Shown here piece by piece: positions 8,844-15,819 of a stretch of DNA of 21,585 nucleotides (within the stretch, counting starts at the first letter, position 1; each line of letters begins with the position of its first letter). This DNA comes from Betaproteobacteria bacterium UBA5216. Its GTDB lineage: Bacteria; Pseudomonadota; Gammaproteobacteria; Burkholderiales; SG8-41. The notes under the pieces were generated by a model. It searched no databases. It worked only from the letters and a program-made list of their open reading frames with translations, and was not told where the DNA came from. The position numbers and the translations under genes are program-made. The stretch is from NCBI GenBank assembly GCA_002412495.1, contig DHVE01000052.1, positions 1 through 21,585 of the forward strand. Direction: 5' to 3'.

Positions 8844-9200
8844 ATGAATATACTCGCGCAATATCCGGTTGCCGTGACCGCGTTGATGCTGGCGGCGTCC
8901 AACGTGTTCATGACCTTTGCCTGGTACGGGCATCTGAAGAATCTCAACAGCAAACCGTGGTGGATCGCGGCGCTGGTTAGCTGGGGTATCGCGTTGTTCG
9001 AATACCTGATTCAGGTGCCTGCCAATCGCATTGGCTTCGAGCAGATGAGTCTGGGGCAACTGAAAATTCTGCAAGAAGTCATCACGCTGGCGGTGTTCGT
9101 GCCGTTCGCCGTGTTTTACATGGGACAGGAGATCAAGCTCAACTATTTGTATGCGGCGGTGTGTTTGATGGGGGCGGTGTATTTTATTTTTAGAGCGTGA
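8844..9200 (+). CDS. DUF486 / DMT-like small membrane protein
   Basis: This 118-residue protein has about four hydrophobic segments (roughly 7-26, 36-56, 68-92 and 98-116). It carries the family stretch SNVFMTFAWYGHLK at about 19-32 and a PANRIG motif near the middle. The family (DUF486, grouped with drug/metabolite transporter-like proteins) has no established function; a homo-oligomeric inner-membrane transporter is a guess from its size. No Shine-Dalgarno precedes the ATG; the upstream 25 bases are very AT-rich. The stop codon lies inside a 15-base repeat shared with 4290-4304. Confidence 0.85.
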   Translation: MNILAQYPVAVTALMLAASNVFMTFAWYGHLKNLNSKPWWIAALVSWGIALFEYLIQVPANRIGFEQMSLGQLKILQEVITLAVFVPFAVFYMGQEIKLNYLYAAVCLMGAVYFIFRA

Positions 9201-9209
9201 GGCGCGAGG
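9195..9209 (+). repeat. 15-base dispersed repeat, copy 2 (GCGTGAGGCGCGAGG)
   Basis: Identical over 15 bases to 4290-4304. Here the repeat overlaps the end of the DUF486 gene: the TGA stop at 9198-9200 is within it. It lies in the short gap before mpl. Confidence 0.5.
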
Positions 9210-9240
9210 GGTGTGGTGCGTGACAGGTTGTGCCGAGCGC

Positions 9241-9269
9241 TTCACGCTTCATATCAATCAAGGTATTCT
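9241..9269 (+). promoter_or_regulatory. Predicted sigma-70 promoter of mpl
   Basis: A -35-like TTCACG at 9241-9246 is separated by 17 bases from TATTCT at 9264-9269. The expected transcription start falls within a few bases of the mpl ATG at 9279. No Shine-Dalgarno is visible before that ATG. The message may therefore be leaderless or nearly so. The promoter match is moderate. Confidence 0.35.
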
Positions 9270-9278
9270 CCCCGCATC

Positions 9279-10631
9279 ATGCACATTCACATCCTAGGGA
9301 TTTGCGGCACCTTCATGGGCGGCATTGCCGCCATCGCGCGTACGGCGGGGCACAAAGTCACCGGCTGCGACGCGAATGTTTATCCGCCGATGAGCACGCA
9401 GTTGCAGGCGCAGGGCATCGAACTGATCGAAGGTTTCGCGGCCGAGCAGGTAAAGCTCGCGCCGGATTTGTTCGTGACCGGCAACGTGGTCACGCGCGGC
9501 AATGCGCTGATGGAAGAAATTCTCAATCGCGGTTTGCCATATACCTCCGGCCCGCAATGGCTAGCTGAAAACGTGCTGCGCGATAAATGGGTGCTCGCGG
9601 TGGCGGGCACGCACGGCAAAACCACCACCACCTCGATGCTGGCGTGGATGCTCGAACACGGGGGCTTGAATCCGGGCTTTCTGGTGGGCGGCGTACCGGA
9701 AAATTTCGGCATCTCGGCGCGGCTCTCGGACACGTCGTTTTTTGTCATCGAAGCCGACGAATACGATACGGCGTTTTTCGACAAGCGCTCAAAGTTCGTG
9801 CATTACCGCCCGCGCACCGCGATCCTGAACAACCTCGAATTCGATCACGCGGATATTTTCGCCGATCTCGCGGCCATAGAAACGCAGTTCCATCACCTGG
9901 TGCGCACCGTGCCGGGTAATGGTCTTATCGTCAGCAATGGTACCGATGCGAATCTGGAGCGCGTGTTGGCGCGCGGTTGCTGGACGCCAGTAGAGCGGTT
10001 TTCAATCGCCAGCGGCTGGCAGGCCGCCGCACGCGGGGCGGACGGGTTCGACGTGCTGTTTAACGGCGCGCCGCAGGGTCGGATTGCGTGGGATCTGCTC
10101 GGCGAACACAACGTGGCGAACGCGCTCGCTGCCATTGCTGCCGCGCGTCACGCGGGCGTACCGGCCAGAATGGCCATCGAGGCGATGCGCAGTTTCAAAA
10201 ACGTCAAGCGCAGGATGGAGTTGAAGGGCGTGGCCAACGGCGTGACGGTGTACGACGATTTCGCGCATCACCCGACGGCCATTGCCACCACCATCGCGGG
10301 TCTGCGCGCCAAAATCGGCAACGCGCGCCTGATCGCCGTGCTCGAGCCGCGCTCCAACACCATGAAGCAGGGCGCGTTGAAGGATCAGTTGGCGGCGAGC
10401 CTTGCGAATGCCGATGCCGTTTATTGTTACAGCGCGGGGCTGACGTGGGATGCCGCGGCGGTGCTGGCGCTGCTGGGCGCGAAGGTGTGCGTCAATGACA
10501 ATTTCGATGACTTGCTCGCACAGATCACGGCGTCCGCCCGAGCCGGCGATCATGTGCTGATCATGAGCAACGGCGGTTTTAATGGCATACACGGCAAGCT
10601 CCTCGCGCGGCTTGCGCGGGCCTCCGCGTGA
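9279..10631 (+). CDS. mpl: UDP-N-acetylmuramate:L-alanyl-gamma-D-glutamyl-meso-diaminopimelate ligase
   Basis: This 450-residue Mur-ligase family enzyme is close in length to E. coli Mpl (about 457). It re-attaches the recycled tripeptide L-Ala-D-Glu-mDAP to UDP-MurNAc in the cytoplasm, feeding cell-wall recycling. The N-terminus MHIHILGICGTFMGG is the Mpl form of the UDP-binding Rossmann loop. The ATP P-loop GTHGKTT lies at 110-116, and ADEYDTAFFDKRSKF is the Mpl signature that separates it from MurC. GEHNVANALAAIAAARH and VYDDFAHHPTAI complete the central and C-terminal domains. I chose the ATG at 9279 because the Rossmann strand starts right there; an in-frame GTG at 9213 would add 22 unrelated residues. 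The gene ends in a long hairpin. Confidence 0.96.
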   Translation: MHIHILGICGTFMGGIAAIARTAGHKVTGCDANVYPPMSTQLQAQGIELIEGFAAEQVKLAPDLFVTGNVVTRGNALMEEILNRGLPYTSGPQWLAENVLRDKWVLAVAGTHGKTTTTSMLAWMLEHGGLNPGFLVGGVPENFGISARLSDTSFFVIEADEYDTAFFDKRSKFVHYRPRTAILNNLEFDHADIFADLAAIETQFHHLVRTVPGNGLIVSNGTDANLERVLARGCWTPVERFSIASGWQAAARGADGFDVLFNGAPQGRIAWDLLGEHNVANALAAIAAARHAGVPARMAIEAMRSFKNVKRRMELKGVANGVTVYDDFAHHPTAIATTIAGLRAKIGNARLIAVLEPRSNTMKQGALKDQLAASLANADAVYCYSAGLTWDAAAVLALLGAKVCVNDNFDDLLAQITASARAGDHVLIMSNGGFNGIHGKLLARLARASA

Positions 10632-10669
10632 ACGGCGAACGTGATCGCATACGTTTAGATCGTTCACGC
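10626..10669 (+). terminator. Hairpin spanning the mpl stop codon
   Basis: A 9-bp outer stem, GCGTGAACG (10626-10634) with CGTTCACGC (10661-10669), encloses an inner 5-bp stem AACGT/ACGTT. The mpl TGA is in the left arm. There is no T tract after it, so it could be a weak terminator or an RNA-stabilising 3' structure rather than a classical intrinsic terminator. The remaining gap to 10766 holds short GTAGATA direct repeats (10701 onward) but no clear promoter. Confidence 0.4.
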
Positions 10670-10766
10670 CAGCCGCTCATGACGATAAAAACACTTGGAC
10701 GTAGATAGTAGATAGAATAAGACTTGTAGAATTTCTTTACATTGCGATCAACGATCAGAGGCATCT

Positions 10767-11765
10767 ATGAACGTTGCTTCAACGCGCGATAGCGGGATCA
10801 CAAGGTTAGTTGCTGCGCTTTGCACCGGAGGATTGTTGGCCGCGCCGTACGCACTGGTGTTTGCGCAGGCCTATCCGGTGAAACCCGTGCGCGTGGTGCA
10901 GGCGGGCGCGCCTGGCTCGCTGGGCGATACTGTCACCCGGCTAGTGTTTTCCAGGGTCAGCGAAGCAACGGTGCAGCAATTCGTTATCGATAACCGCGCG
11001 GCTGCCGGCGGCAGCATCGCGGCGGAAGTGGTCGCTAAGGCGCCAGCGGACGGTTACACGTTGTTATCGTCGGTCAACTCCATCATGGCTGTCAATCCGC
11101 TGGTGTATTCGAAGGTCGGCTACGATCCGCTGCGCGATTTCGACGCGGTGTCGATGCTCGTGAAATACAGTGAAGTGCTGATCGCGCATCCGTCGCTGGG
11201 CGCGAAGTCGGTTGCTGATCTGGTGGCGCTGGCCAAGGCGCGCCCGAAGCAGATTACTTATGCCAGTGGCGGCAACGGCCACAGTACGCACCTGATGATG
11301 GAGCTTTTCCAACGCAAGGCCGGCATTCTGCTCGTCCATGTTCCCTATAAAGGCATGAGCCCTGCGGTGCAGGCAGTGGCCGGGGCGGAGACATCCATAT
11401 TAAACGTGGGACTAGGACTCGCTCGCCCGCACATCACGAACGGCCGGGTGATCGCCTTGGCGAAAACGGGATTTCCGTCGAAAGACGCACTGCCCGGCGT
11501 GCCCGCGTTGACGGCTTCCTACCCGGATGCTGAATATATACCGTGGACGGCGATGTTCGCGCCCAGGGGCGCGCCGCGTCATGTCATCGCCCGGCTCAAC
11601 GCCGAGATCAGCAGGGCACTGGCTGCGCCGGAATTCCGCGCGCGGATGGCGGAGTTGGATATCGCGGTAATAGGCGGTTCGCCCGACGATCTCGACAAGA
11701 CGCTGCGCGCGGATGTCAGCGTCAATCGCGAGCTGGTGAAAAGCATTGGGCTCAAACTCGACTGA
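10767..11765 (+). CDS. Bug-family (TctC-like) solute-binding protein with altered binding loop
   Basis: This is a 332-residue periplasmic binding protein. It has a longer than usual signal region (about 33 residues, ending near VFAQ) and the family marks RAAAGGSIAAE, PADGYTLLSS, YASGGNGHSTHLMMELF and VHVPYKGMSPA. The ligand loop reads GAPGSLGD instead of the common PPGGxxD, so the bound molecule may differ from that of the canonical paralogues at 4329 and 17133. The ATG has AGAGG upstream. It lies 135 bases after mpl and is convergent with the VOC gene, only 11 bases from its 3' end. No TctA/TctB is present. Confidence 0.9.
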   Translation: MNVASTRDSGITRLVAALCTGGLLAAPYALVFAQAYPVKPVRVVQAGAPGSLGDTVTRLVFSRVSEATVQQFVIDNRAAAGGSIAAEVVAKAPADGYTLLSSVNSIMAVNPLVYSKVGYDPLRDFDAVSMLVKYSEVLIAHPSLGAKSVADLVALAKARPKQITYASGGNGHSTHLMMELFQRKAGILLVHVPYKGMSPAVQAVAGAETSILNVGLGLARPHITNGRVIALAKTGFPSKDALPGVPALTASYPDAEYIPWTAMFAPRGAPRHVIARLNAEISRALAAPEFRARMAELDIAVIGGSPDDLDKTLRADVSVNRELVKSIGLKLD

Positions 11766-11776
11766 GGTTCGACGGG

Positions 11777-12274
11777 TCAGACGCCGCTCGAACCCGGCGC
11801 GAGGTGCGCGTCCCACGGGCCGGGGAACAAGCCGCGTGGCCGGTCGCTGTGCAGAAACAGCTTGTCCTCGCGGAACCACTCGCTGCGCGGCAGCTCATAG
11901 AACGCTTCGATGCCGTTTCCGTCGGGATCGCGCAGGTAAATGCCAAGACAAATGCCGTGATCGGTGACGCGGTCAATGGGAATTTGTTTCTGCATGATCC
12001 GGTCGTAGAATTCGCGCAGGTCGTCGAGGCTACGCATTTTCCAGGCAAGGTGGTTAAGCCCCACCTGCTTCTTTTGCGCGACTGGCGCATTTTCGCCGAC
12101 TTCGATTAGAGCGATTTCGTGGGATTCTTCGCGATTGGCGGACAGAAAGGCCCCGCGACCCGGCACGAAATCGTGCGTGTGCAGCCCCAGCACGTCTTCA
12201 TACCATTGCCGCGAGCGTGCCGCATTGCGCACCCAAAGGTTCACATGTCCCAAATACTGTGGCGTGTAACTCAT
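11777..12274 (-). CDS. VOC-fold protein, extradiol dioxygenase / glyoxalase-like
   Basis: This 165-residue protein is built from two beta-alpha-beta-beta-beta modules. Candidate metal ligands sit where expected: His10 (YLGHVNLWV), His75 (GLNHLAWKM) and Glu123 (GNGIEAFYE). This is the two-His, one-carboxylate pattern of type I extradiol dioxygenases, and RDPDGNGIEAFYE closely resembles catechol 2,3-dioxygenase C-terminal modules. At this length it is a single-domain member, so glyoxalase-like or fosfomycin-resistance-like roles remain possible. The start at 12274 is preceded by GGGAGAAC, a strong ribosome site; an upstream in-frame ATG at 12379 adds 35 residues with no family resemblance. It is divergent from the cytochrome c gene, with 169 bases between. 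Confidence 0.85.
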   Translation of the reverse strand: MSYTPQYLGHVNLWVRNAARSRQWYEDVLGLHTHDFVPGRGAFLSANREESHEIALIEVGENAPVAQKKQVGLNHLAWKMRSLDDLREFYDRIMQKQIPIDRVTDHGICLGIYLRDPDGNGIEAFYELPRSEWFREDKLFLHSDRPRGLFPGPWDAHLAPGSSGV

Positions 12275-12319
12275 AATCTTGTTCTCCCGCGTTGGATGGT
12301 GAGACGGGTTGCAAAGAAC

Positions 12320-12349
12320 AGTGTAACGCAGGCGGCGGTTGCTGGTGAA
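12320..12349 (-). promoter_or_regulatory. Possible promoter of the VOC gene
   Basis: Read on the minus strand, TTCACC (12349-12344) is followed after 18 bases by TACACT (12325-12320). That would place the transcript start about 40 bases before the VOC start codon. The match to sigma-70 consensus is moderate and based on pattern only. Confidence 0.3.
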
Positions 12350-12390
12350 CCGGGCGCGCGGGATTGGCGGTGCCCGCATCGGGCGGTTAT

Positions 12391-12413
12391 CATCAAACCC
12401 GTAGCGTTTGATG
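12391..12413. promoter_or_regulatory. 8-bp-arm inverted repeat upstream of the cytochrome c gene
   Basis: CATCAAAC (12391-12398) and GTTTGATG (12406-12413) form a perfect inverted repeat with a 7-base spacer. It lies about 30 bases before the cytochrome ATG, in the divergent intergenic region shared with the VOC gene. Position and symmetry fit an operator for a dimeric regulator; an RNA hairpin in the leader is the alternative. Confidence 0.4.
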
Positions 12414-12443
12414 GGTCACGGTAATCCGCTAAAGGTAAATTCG

Positions 12444-13316
12444 ATGAACATTTCAAGACGGGCAGTCTGTGCCACGCTCGCGATCACGCTTGCTGCCTGC
12501 ACGCAAACGCAAGAGAGCCAGCAATCCCTGCTGGCGCGCGGCGACTACCTCGTCAACGGCATCATGAGCTGCAATCATTGCCACACGCCGAAAGACAAGG
12601 CGGGCAATCCCATCATGACGCGGCAGTTTGCGGGTGGCGCGCAGCGGTTCGATGAAGTCACCTTTACCGCCACGGGTTCCAACATCACGCAGGACGCCGA
12701 GACCGGCATCGGAAGATGGAGCGACGCGGACATCAAACGCGCGTTGACCGAAGGCGTGCGACCCAACGGCGTGAAGCTCGCGTTCGTGATGCCGTATCCG
12801 CTATATCAAGCGCTGACGCCGCGCGATCTGGATGCGGTGGTGGCGTATCTGCGCACGGCCGCGCCGATCAGCGCCAGGGGGGCCCCGCCGCTCTATAAAT
12901 CCGAGCAGATCACCTACACCTATCCCGGCGCGGACAAGCCGATGAACGAAGCTGATCTGCGCGATCCGGTGAAGCGCGGACAGTATCTCGCGAATCTCGG
13001 CCATTGCATGCAATGCCACGCCGAGCGTGACAGCAACGATGTGCCCAACTATCGCACTGGCGCGGGCAAGGGCGGGCGCGTGTTCAAAACGCCCGCCGGC
13101 ATGGCCACGGCGGCGAATATCACGTCGCATCGCGCCAAGGGATTGGGCGCGTGGAGCGATGCCGAGATAAAGCGCGCGCTGCTTGACGGGGTGTCGCGCG
13201 ATGGCCGCAAGTTGTCGATGGTGATGGCCACCTATTCACAATATTTGAAGCGCCTTACCGATGACGACACGAATGCACTGGTGGCGTGGCTGAGAACCTT
13301 GCCGCCATTGGAGTAG
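12444..13316 (+). CDS. Dihaem cytochrome c lipoprotein
   Basis: This is a 290-residue exported cytochrome with two c-type domains. Its signal has arginines at 5-6 and a lipobox LAAC at 16-19, so it should be a lipid-anchored periplasmic protein. Haem motifs are CNHCH at 43-47 and CMQCH at 188-192. Likely distal Met ligands are Met116 (VMPYPLY) and Met259 or Met261 (LSMVMATYS). Each domain repeats the pattern G-x-Y-L ... W-S-D-A-D/E-I-K-R-A-L ... G-V, which marks an internal duplication and is typical of cytochrome subunits of membrane dehydrogenases. No dehydrogenase subunit is adjacent, so its electron donor is unknown. The start is chosen for AAAGG upstream and the signal peptide; an in-frame ATG at 12408 would precede that ribosome site. 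Confidence 0.92.
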   Translation: MNISRRAVCATLAITLAACTQTQESQQSLLARGDYLVNGIMSCNHCHTPKDKAGNPIMTRQFAGGAQRFDEVTFTATGSNITQDAETGIGRWSDADIKRALTEGVRPNGVKLAFVMPYPLYQALTPRDLDAVVAYLRTAAPISARGAPPLYKSEQITYTYPGADKPMNEADLRDPVKRGQYLANLGHCMQCHAERDSNDVPNYRTGAGKGGRVFKTPAGMATAANITSHRAKGLGAWSDAEIKRALLDGVSRDGRKLSMVMATYSQYLKRLTDDDTNALVAWLRTLPPLE

Positions 13317-13440
13317 TCAATATAAGCGAATTCGTCAGGGATTTTCCCAATCACCAGAGGTATACTTCCAGATACCTATGGTCGCAAATTGTCCTAATTG
13401 CCTCGGCGCGCTCGATTTAACTTCGGCTAAAAGGTAATAG

Positions 13441-14421
13441 ATGACCTCACGTCGGCAGGTAGTAGTGGCAATGGCAGCTTGTCCGCTGGGGATTTCACTT
13501 GTATCCAACGCCCAGCCAACAAAAGATATTCCTCGAATTGGGTACGTATCTTCGCAAACCCCTGACTGGTATTTGGAATCATTTCGGCAACGCCTTCGTG
13601 AACTAGGCTATCTCGAAGGTAGTAACCTTGTATTCGAGCTTCGTCGCGCGGAAGGTCGACTGAAGGAAATGCCCGGGCTGGTTCGCGATCTTATTGAAAA
13701 AAATGTGAGCGTCCTAGTATTGCTAAACCTCGCAGCATTAGATGCCGCAAGAAAGACGGGCACAACGATTCCGATCGTGACGCTCAGTTCGATAGATCCA
13801 GTCAAATCAGGTTTGGTCGCTAGCCTCGCCAAACCAGGTGGAAACATTACCGGCCTAACTAATCTTCAACGCGATTTGAACGCAAAGCGGCTTGAACTCG
13901 TCCGGGAGATATTTCCGAGGTTGTCCAGACTAGCGATTCTATGGGACGCGAACGGTCCTGGCCCTAAAGTCGCATTTGCTGAGTATCAGGCAGTCGCTAA
14001 GTCTCTGAAGCTGCATGTCCAATCCTTGGCGCTGCAAGGGCCTGCGCCGGACCTCGAAGCTGCATTTCAAGCGGCGGTAACAGAAAAAGCGGAAGCACTG
14101 ATCGTCGTATCCAATCCTATGTTGGGAGCGCACTTGGCTACCGTGACTTCGCTTGCGATGCAGCGGCGAATACCTTTGATCTCGGAAAACGAGAATTGGG
14201 CAAATGCCGGTGCCTTGATCTCCTATGGCGCCAGTCTTCGAGAATTGGGGCGCCGGTTTGCTTCACTCACGCATCGGATACTACAAGGCGCTAAACCCAG
14301 CGATTTACCCTTTGAACAATCCACAGTATTCGAAATGGTGCTGAATATGAAAGCTGCTAAAGCTCTGGGTATAACGATACCCCCGACGATTCAAGTTCGT
14401 GCAACCAAGGTAGTTGAATGA
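13441..14421 (+). CDS. Orphan ABC-type substrate-binding protein (ABC_sub_bind family)
   Basis: This is a 326-residue exported binding protein of the COG2984-like family (PF04392). Its signal MTSRRQVVVAMAACPLG... ends near NAQ. Family marks are PRIGYVSSQTPDW, FRQRLRELGYLEGSNLVFELR, VTLSSIDPVKSGLVASLAKPGGNITGLTN, KRLELVREIFPRLSRLAILWD, and the C-terminal VLNMKAAKALGITIPP. Relatives are widespread as single genes in soil proteobacteria; their ligands are mostly unknown. AAAGGT lies upstream of the ATG. Base composition is about 50-55% GC with A/T-ending codons, clearly lower than the neighbours at 60-67%, and no ABC permease or ATPase is present. Acquisition by transfer is likely. The upstream gap 13317-13440 shares the lower GC and has a short AGGTAT/ATACCT inverted repeat at 13358-13377. 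Confidence 0.9.
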   Translation: MTSRRQVVVAMAACPLGISLVSNAQPTKDIPRIGYVSSQTPDWYLESFRQRLRELGYLEGSNLVFELRRAEGRLKEMPGLVRDLIEKNVSVLVLLNLAALDAARKTGTTIPIVTLSSIDPVKSGLVASLAKPGGNITGLTNLQRDLNAKRLELVREIFPRLSRLAILWDANGPGPKVAFAEYQAVAKSLKLHVQSLALQGPAPDLEAAFQAAVTEKAEALIVVSNPMLGAHLATVTSLAMQRRIPLISENENWANAGALISYGASLRELGRRFASLTHRILQGAKPSDLPFEQSTVFEMVLNMKAAKALGITIPPTIQVRATKVVE

Positions 14422-14614
14422 CTTTGCGCCGGGGAAAAAATACCGAGCAGACCTACAACGACGCGCTTTCCACATCAATTACTACCCTGATGCGCAAAAA
14501 ATAGAAGCTGAGCAAATGGTGAAGGTCCTTAGTCCGCGAGAGAATCCGGTTGCCCCCCAACGCACAGGTAGACCGTTTTACGCCAAAATCGACAAATTCA
14601 ACAAACTGTTATAA
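14414..14614 (+). CDS. Doubtful small ORF in the gap before the amidase
   Basis: The 202-base gap 14422-14623 holds one long open frame of 66 codons. It would need a TTG start overlapping the end of the ABC binding protein and has no ribosome site. Its composition is basic and rich in Lys, Arg, Pro and Gln, and it resembles nothing I recognise. An alternative ATG at 14418 gives only 28 residues. It may be a gene remnant of the lower-GC segment or chance. Confidence 0.15.
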   Translation: MNDFAPGKKYRADLQRRAFHINYYPDAQKIEAEQMVKVLSPRENPVAPQRTGRPFYAKIDKFNKLL

Positions 14615-14623
14615 GGCGTTTTT

Positions 14624-15796
14624 GTGAATATACTCGATCGCGACAAACTCGGCGCGTTTTGCCGCCACACTCACGTTGAAGTGTCCGGCGCGGCCAGCGG
14701 GTCGCTCGCGGGTCTCACGTTCGGCCTGAAAGATATTTTCGACGTAGCGGGTCACAAAACCGGTTTCGGCAGCCCGGATTGGCTGCGCACGCACGATGCG
14801 GCAAAAGTGCATTCGGTGGTCGCACAAAAACTGCTCGACGCGGGCGCAAGCCTTGCGGGCAAAACGCATACCGAAGAAATGGCGTTCAGCCTCACCGGTG
14901 AAAACGCGCACTACGGTACGCCGATCAACGTGCGCGCGCCGGATCGCGTGCCCGGTGGATCATCCAGCGGCTCGGCGGCGGCGGTGGCAGGCGGGCTGGT
15001 GGATTTTGCGATCGGCAGTGACACCGGCGGCTCGGTGCGCGGGCCCGCAAGTTTTTGCGGTATCTATGGTATACGGCCCACGCATGGCCGCATTTCACTG
15101 GAAGGCGTGTGCCCGCTGGCGCCGGGCTTCGATACCTGCGGCTGGTTCGCGCGCGATGCGGCGTTGCTTGCCCGCGTAGGGGACGTGCTCCTTGGCGGCA
15201 AGCCCGCAACACCCGGACGTGTCTTGCTCGCGCAGGACGCCTTCGCCCTGGCCATGCCCGAAGCGCAACAGGCTTTGCAACCGGCGTTGGCGCGCGTGGC
15301 AAAGGTGCTGGGCAAGCCCGAAGGAGTGACGGTTAGCGCGGAAGGGTTGCGCGACTGGTTCGAGGTGTTTCGGGTTCTGCAGTTCGCGGAAATCTGGGAC
15401 ACGCATCGCGAATGGGTAACGCGCGTGAAGCCCAACTTCGGCATCGCCATCGGCAAGCGTTTTGAAGCCGTGGCGCAAGTCACGCCCGACGAAGTCGCGC
15501 GCATGAAACCGCGGCGCGAGGAAATCGCCGAACGTCTCGACAAGCTGCTCGCGGGTAATACCGTGCTGTTGCTGCCCAGCGTGCCCGACGTCGCGCCGCT
15601 CAAGAATTGTCCGCACGATCAAACCACTGCGTTTCGCGAACGCGCGATGGGCATGCTGTGCATCTCGGGCATAGGGCGTTTGCCGCAGGTGAGTTTGCCG
15701 CTCGCCAGCGTGAATGGATTGCCGCTGGGCCTGTCGATGGTGGCGGCGCGCGGTAATGATGAAATGCTGTTGGAGGTGGCGCGGCAGATCGCTTGA
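14624..15796 (+). CDS. Amidase-signature family hydrolase
   Basis: This 390-residue cytoplasmic enzyme has the complete Ser-cisSer-Lys triad of the amidase signature family. Lys36 lies in GLKDIFDV, the cis-Ser is Ser113 in GGSSSGSAAAV, and the nucleophile is Ser137 in SDTGGSVRGPAS, 24 residues on as usual. The length is short for the family (typically 430-500), with a compact C-terminal region, as in AtzE-like or malonamidase-like members and unlike GatA. It hydrolyses an amide, probably of a small molecule, to acid plus ammonia; the substrate is unknown. The start is GTG at 14624 with AAGG nine bases upstream. GC rises sharply again here, to about 65%, marking the right border of the lower-GC segment. 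No gatB or gatC is near, which argues against tRNA amidation. Confidence 0.9.
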   Translation: MNILDRDKLGAFCRHTHVEVSGAASGSLAGLTFGLKDIFDVAGHKTGFGSPDWLRTHDAAKVHSVVAQKLLDAGASLAGKTHTEEMAFSLTGENAHYGTPINVRAPDRVPGGSSSGSAAAVAGGLVDFAIGSDTGGSVRGPASFCGIYGIRPTHGRISLEGVCPLAPGFDTCGWFARDAALLARVGDVLLGGKPATPGRVLLAQDAFALAMPEAQQALQPALARVAKVLGKPEGVTVSAEGLRDWFEVFRVLQFAEIWDTHREWVTRVKPNFGIAIGKRFEAVAQVTPDEVARMKPRREEIAERLDKLLAGNTVLLLPSVPDVAPLKNCPHDQTTAFRERAMGMLCISGIGRLPQVSLPLASVNGLPLGLSMVAARGNDEMLLEVARQIA

Positions 15797-15819
15797 ATTT
15801 TTGGGCCGGGGCTACTGGG

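Noticed and set aside
10701..10732. Promoter before the Bug gene at 10767 (TTGGAC with TAGAAT)
   Set aside because: The spacing between the hexamers is 12 or 26 bases, outside the usable range.
14414..14614. A real small gene overlapping the ABC binding protein
   Set aside because: Needs a TTG start, has no ribosome site and no recognisable similarity; kept only as a doubtful feature.
14624..15796. gatA, the tRNA amidotransferase subunit
   Set aside because: The protein is too short and no gatB or gatC is adjacent; a small-molecule amidase is more likely.
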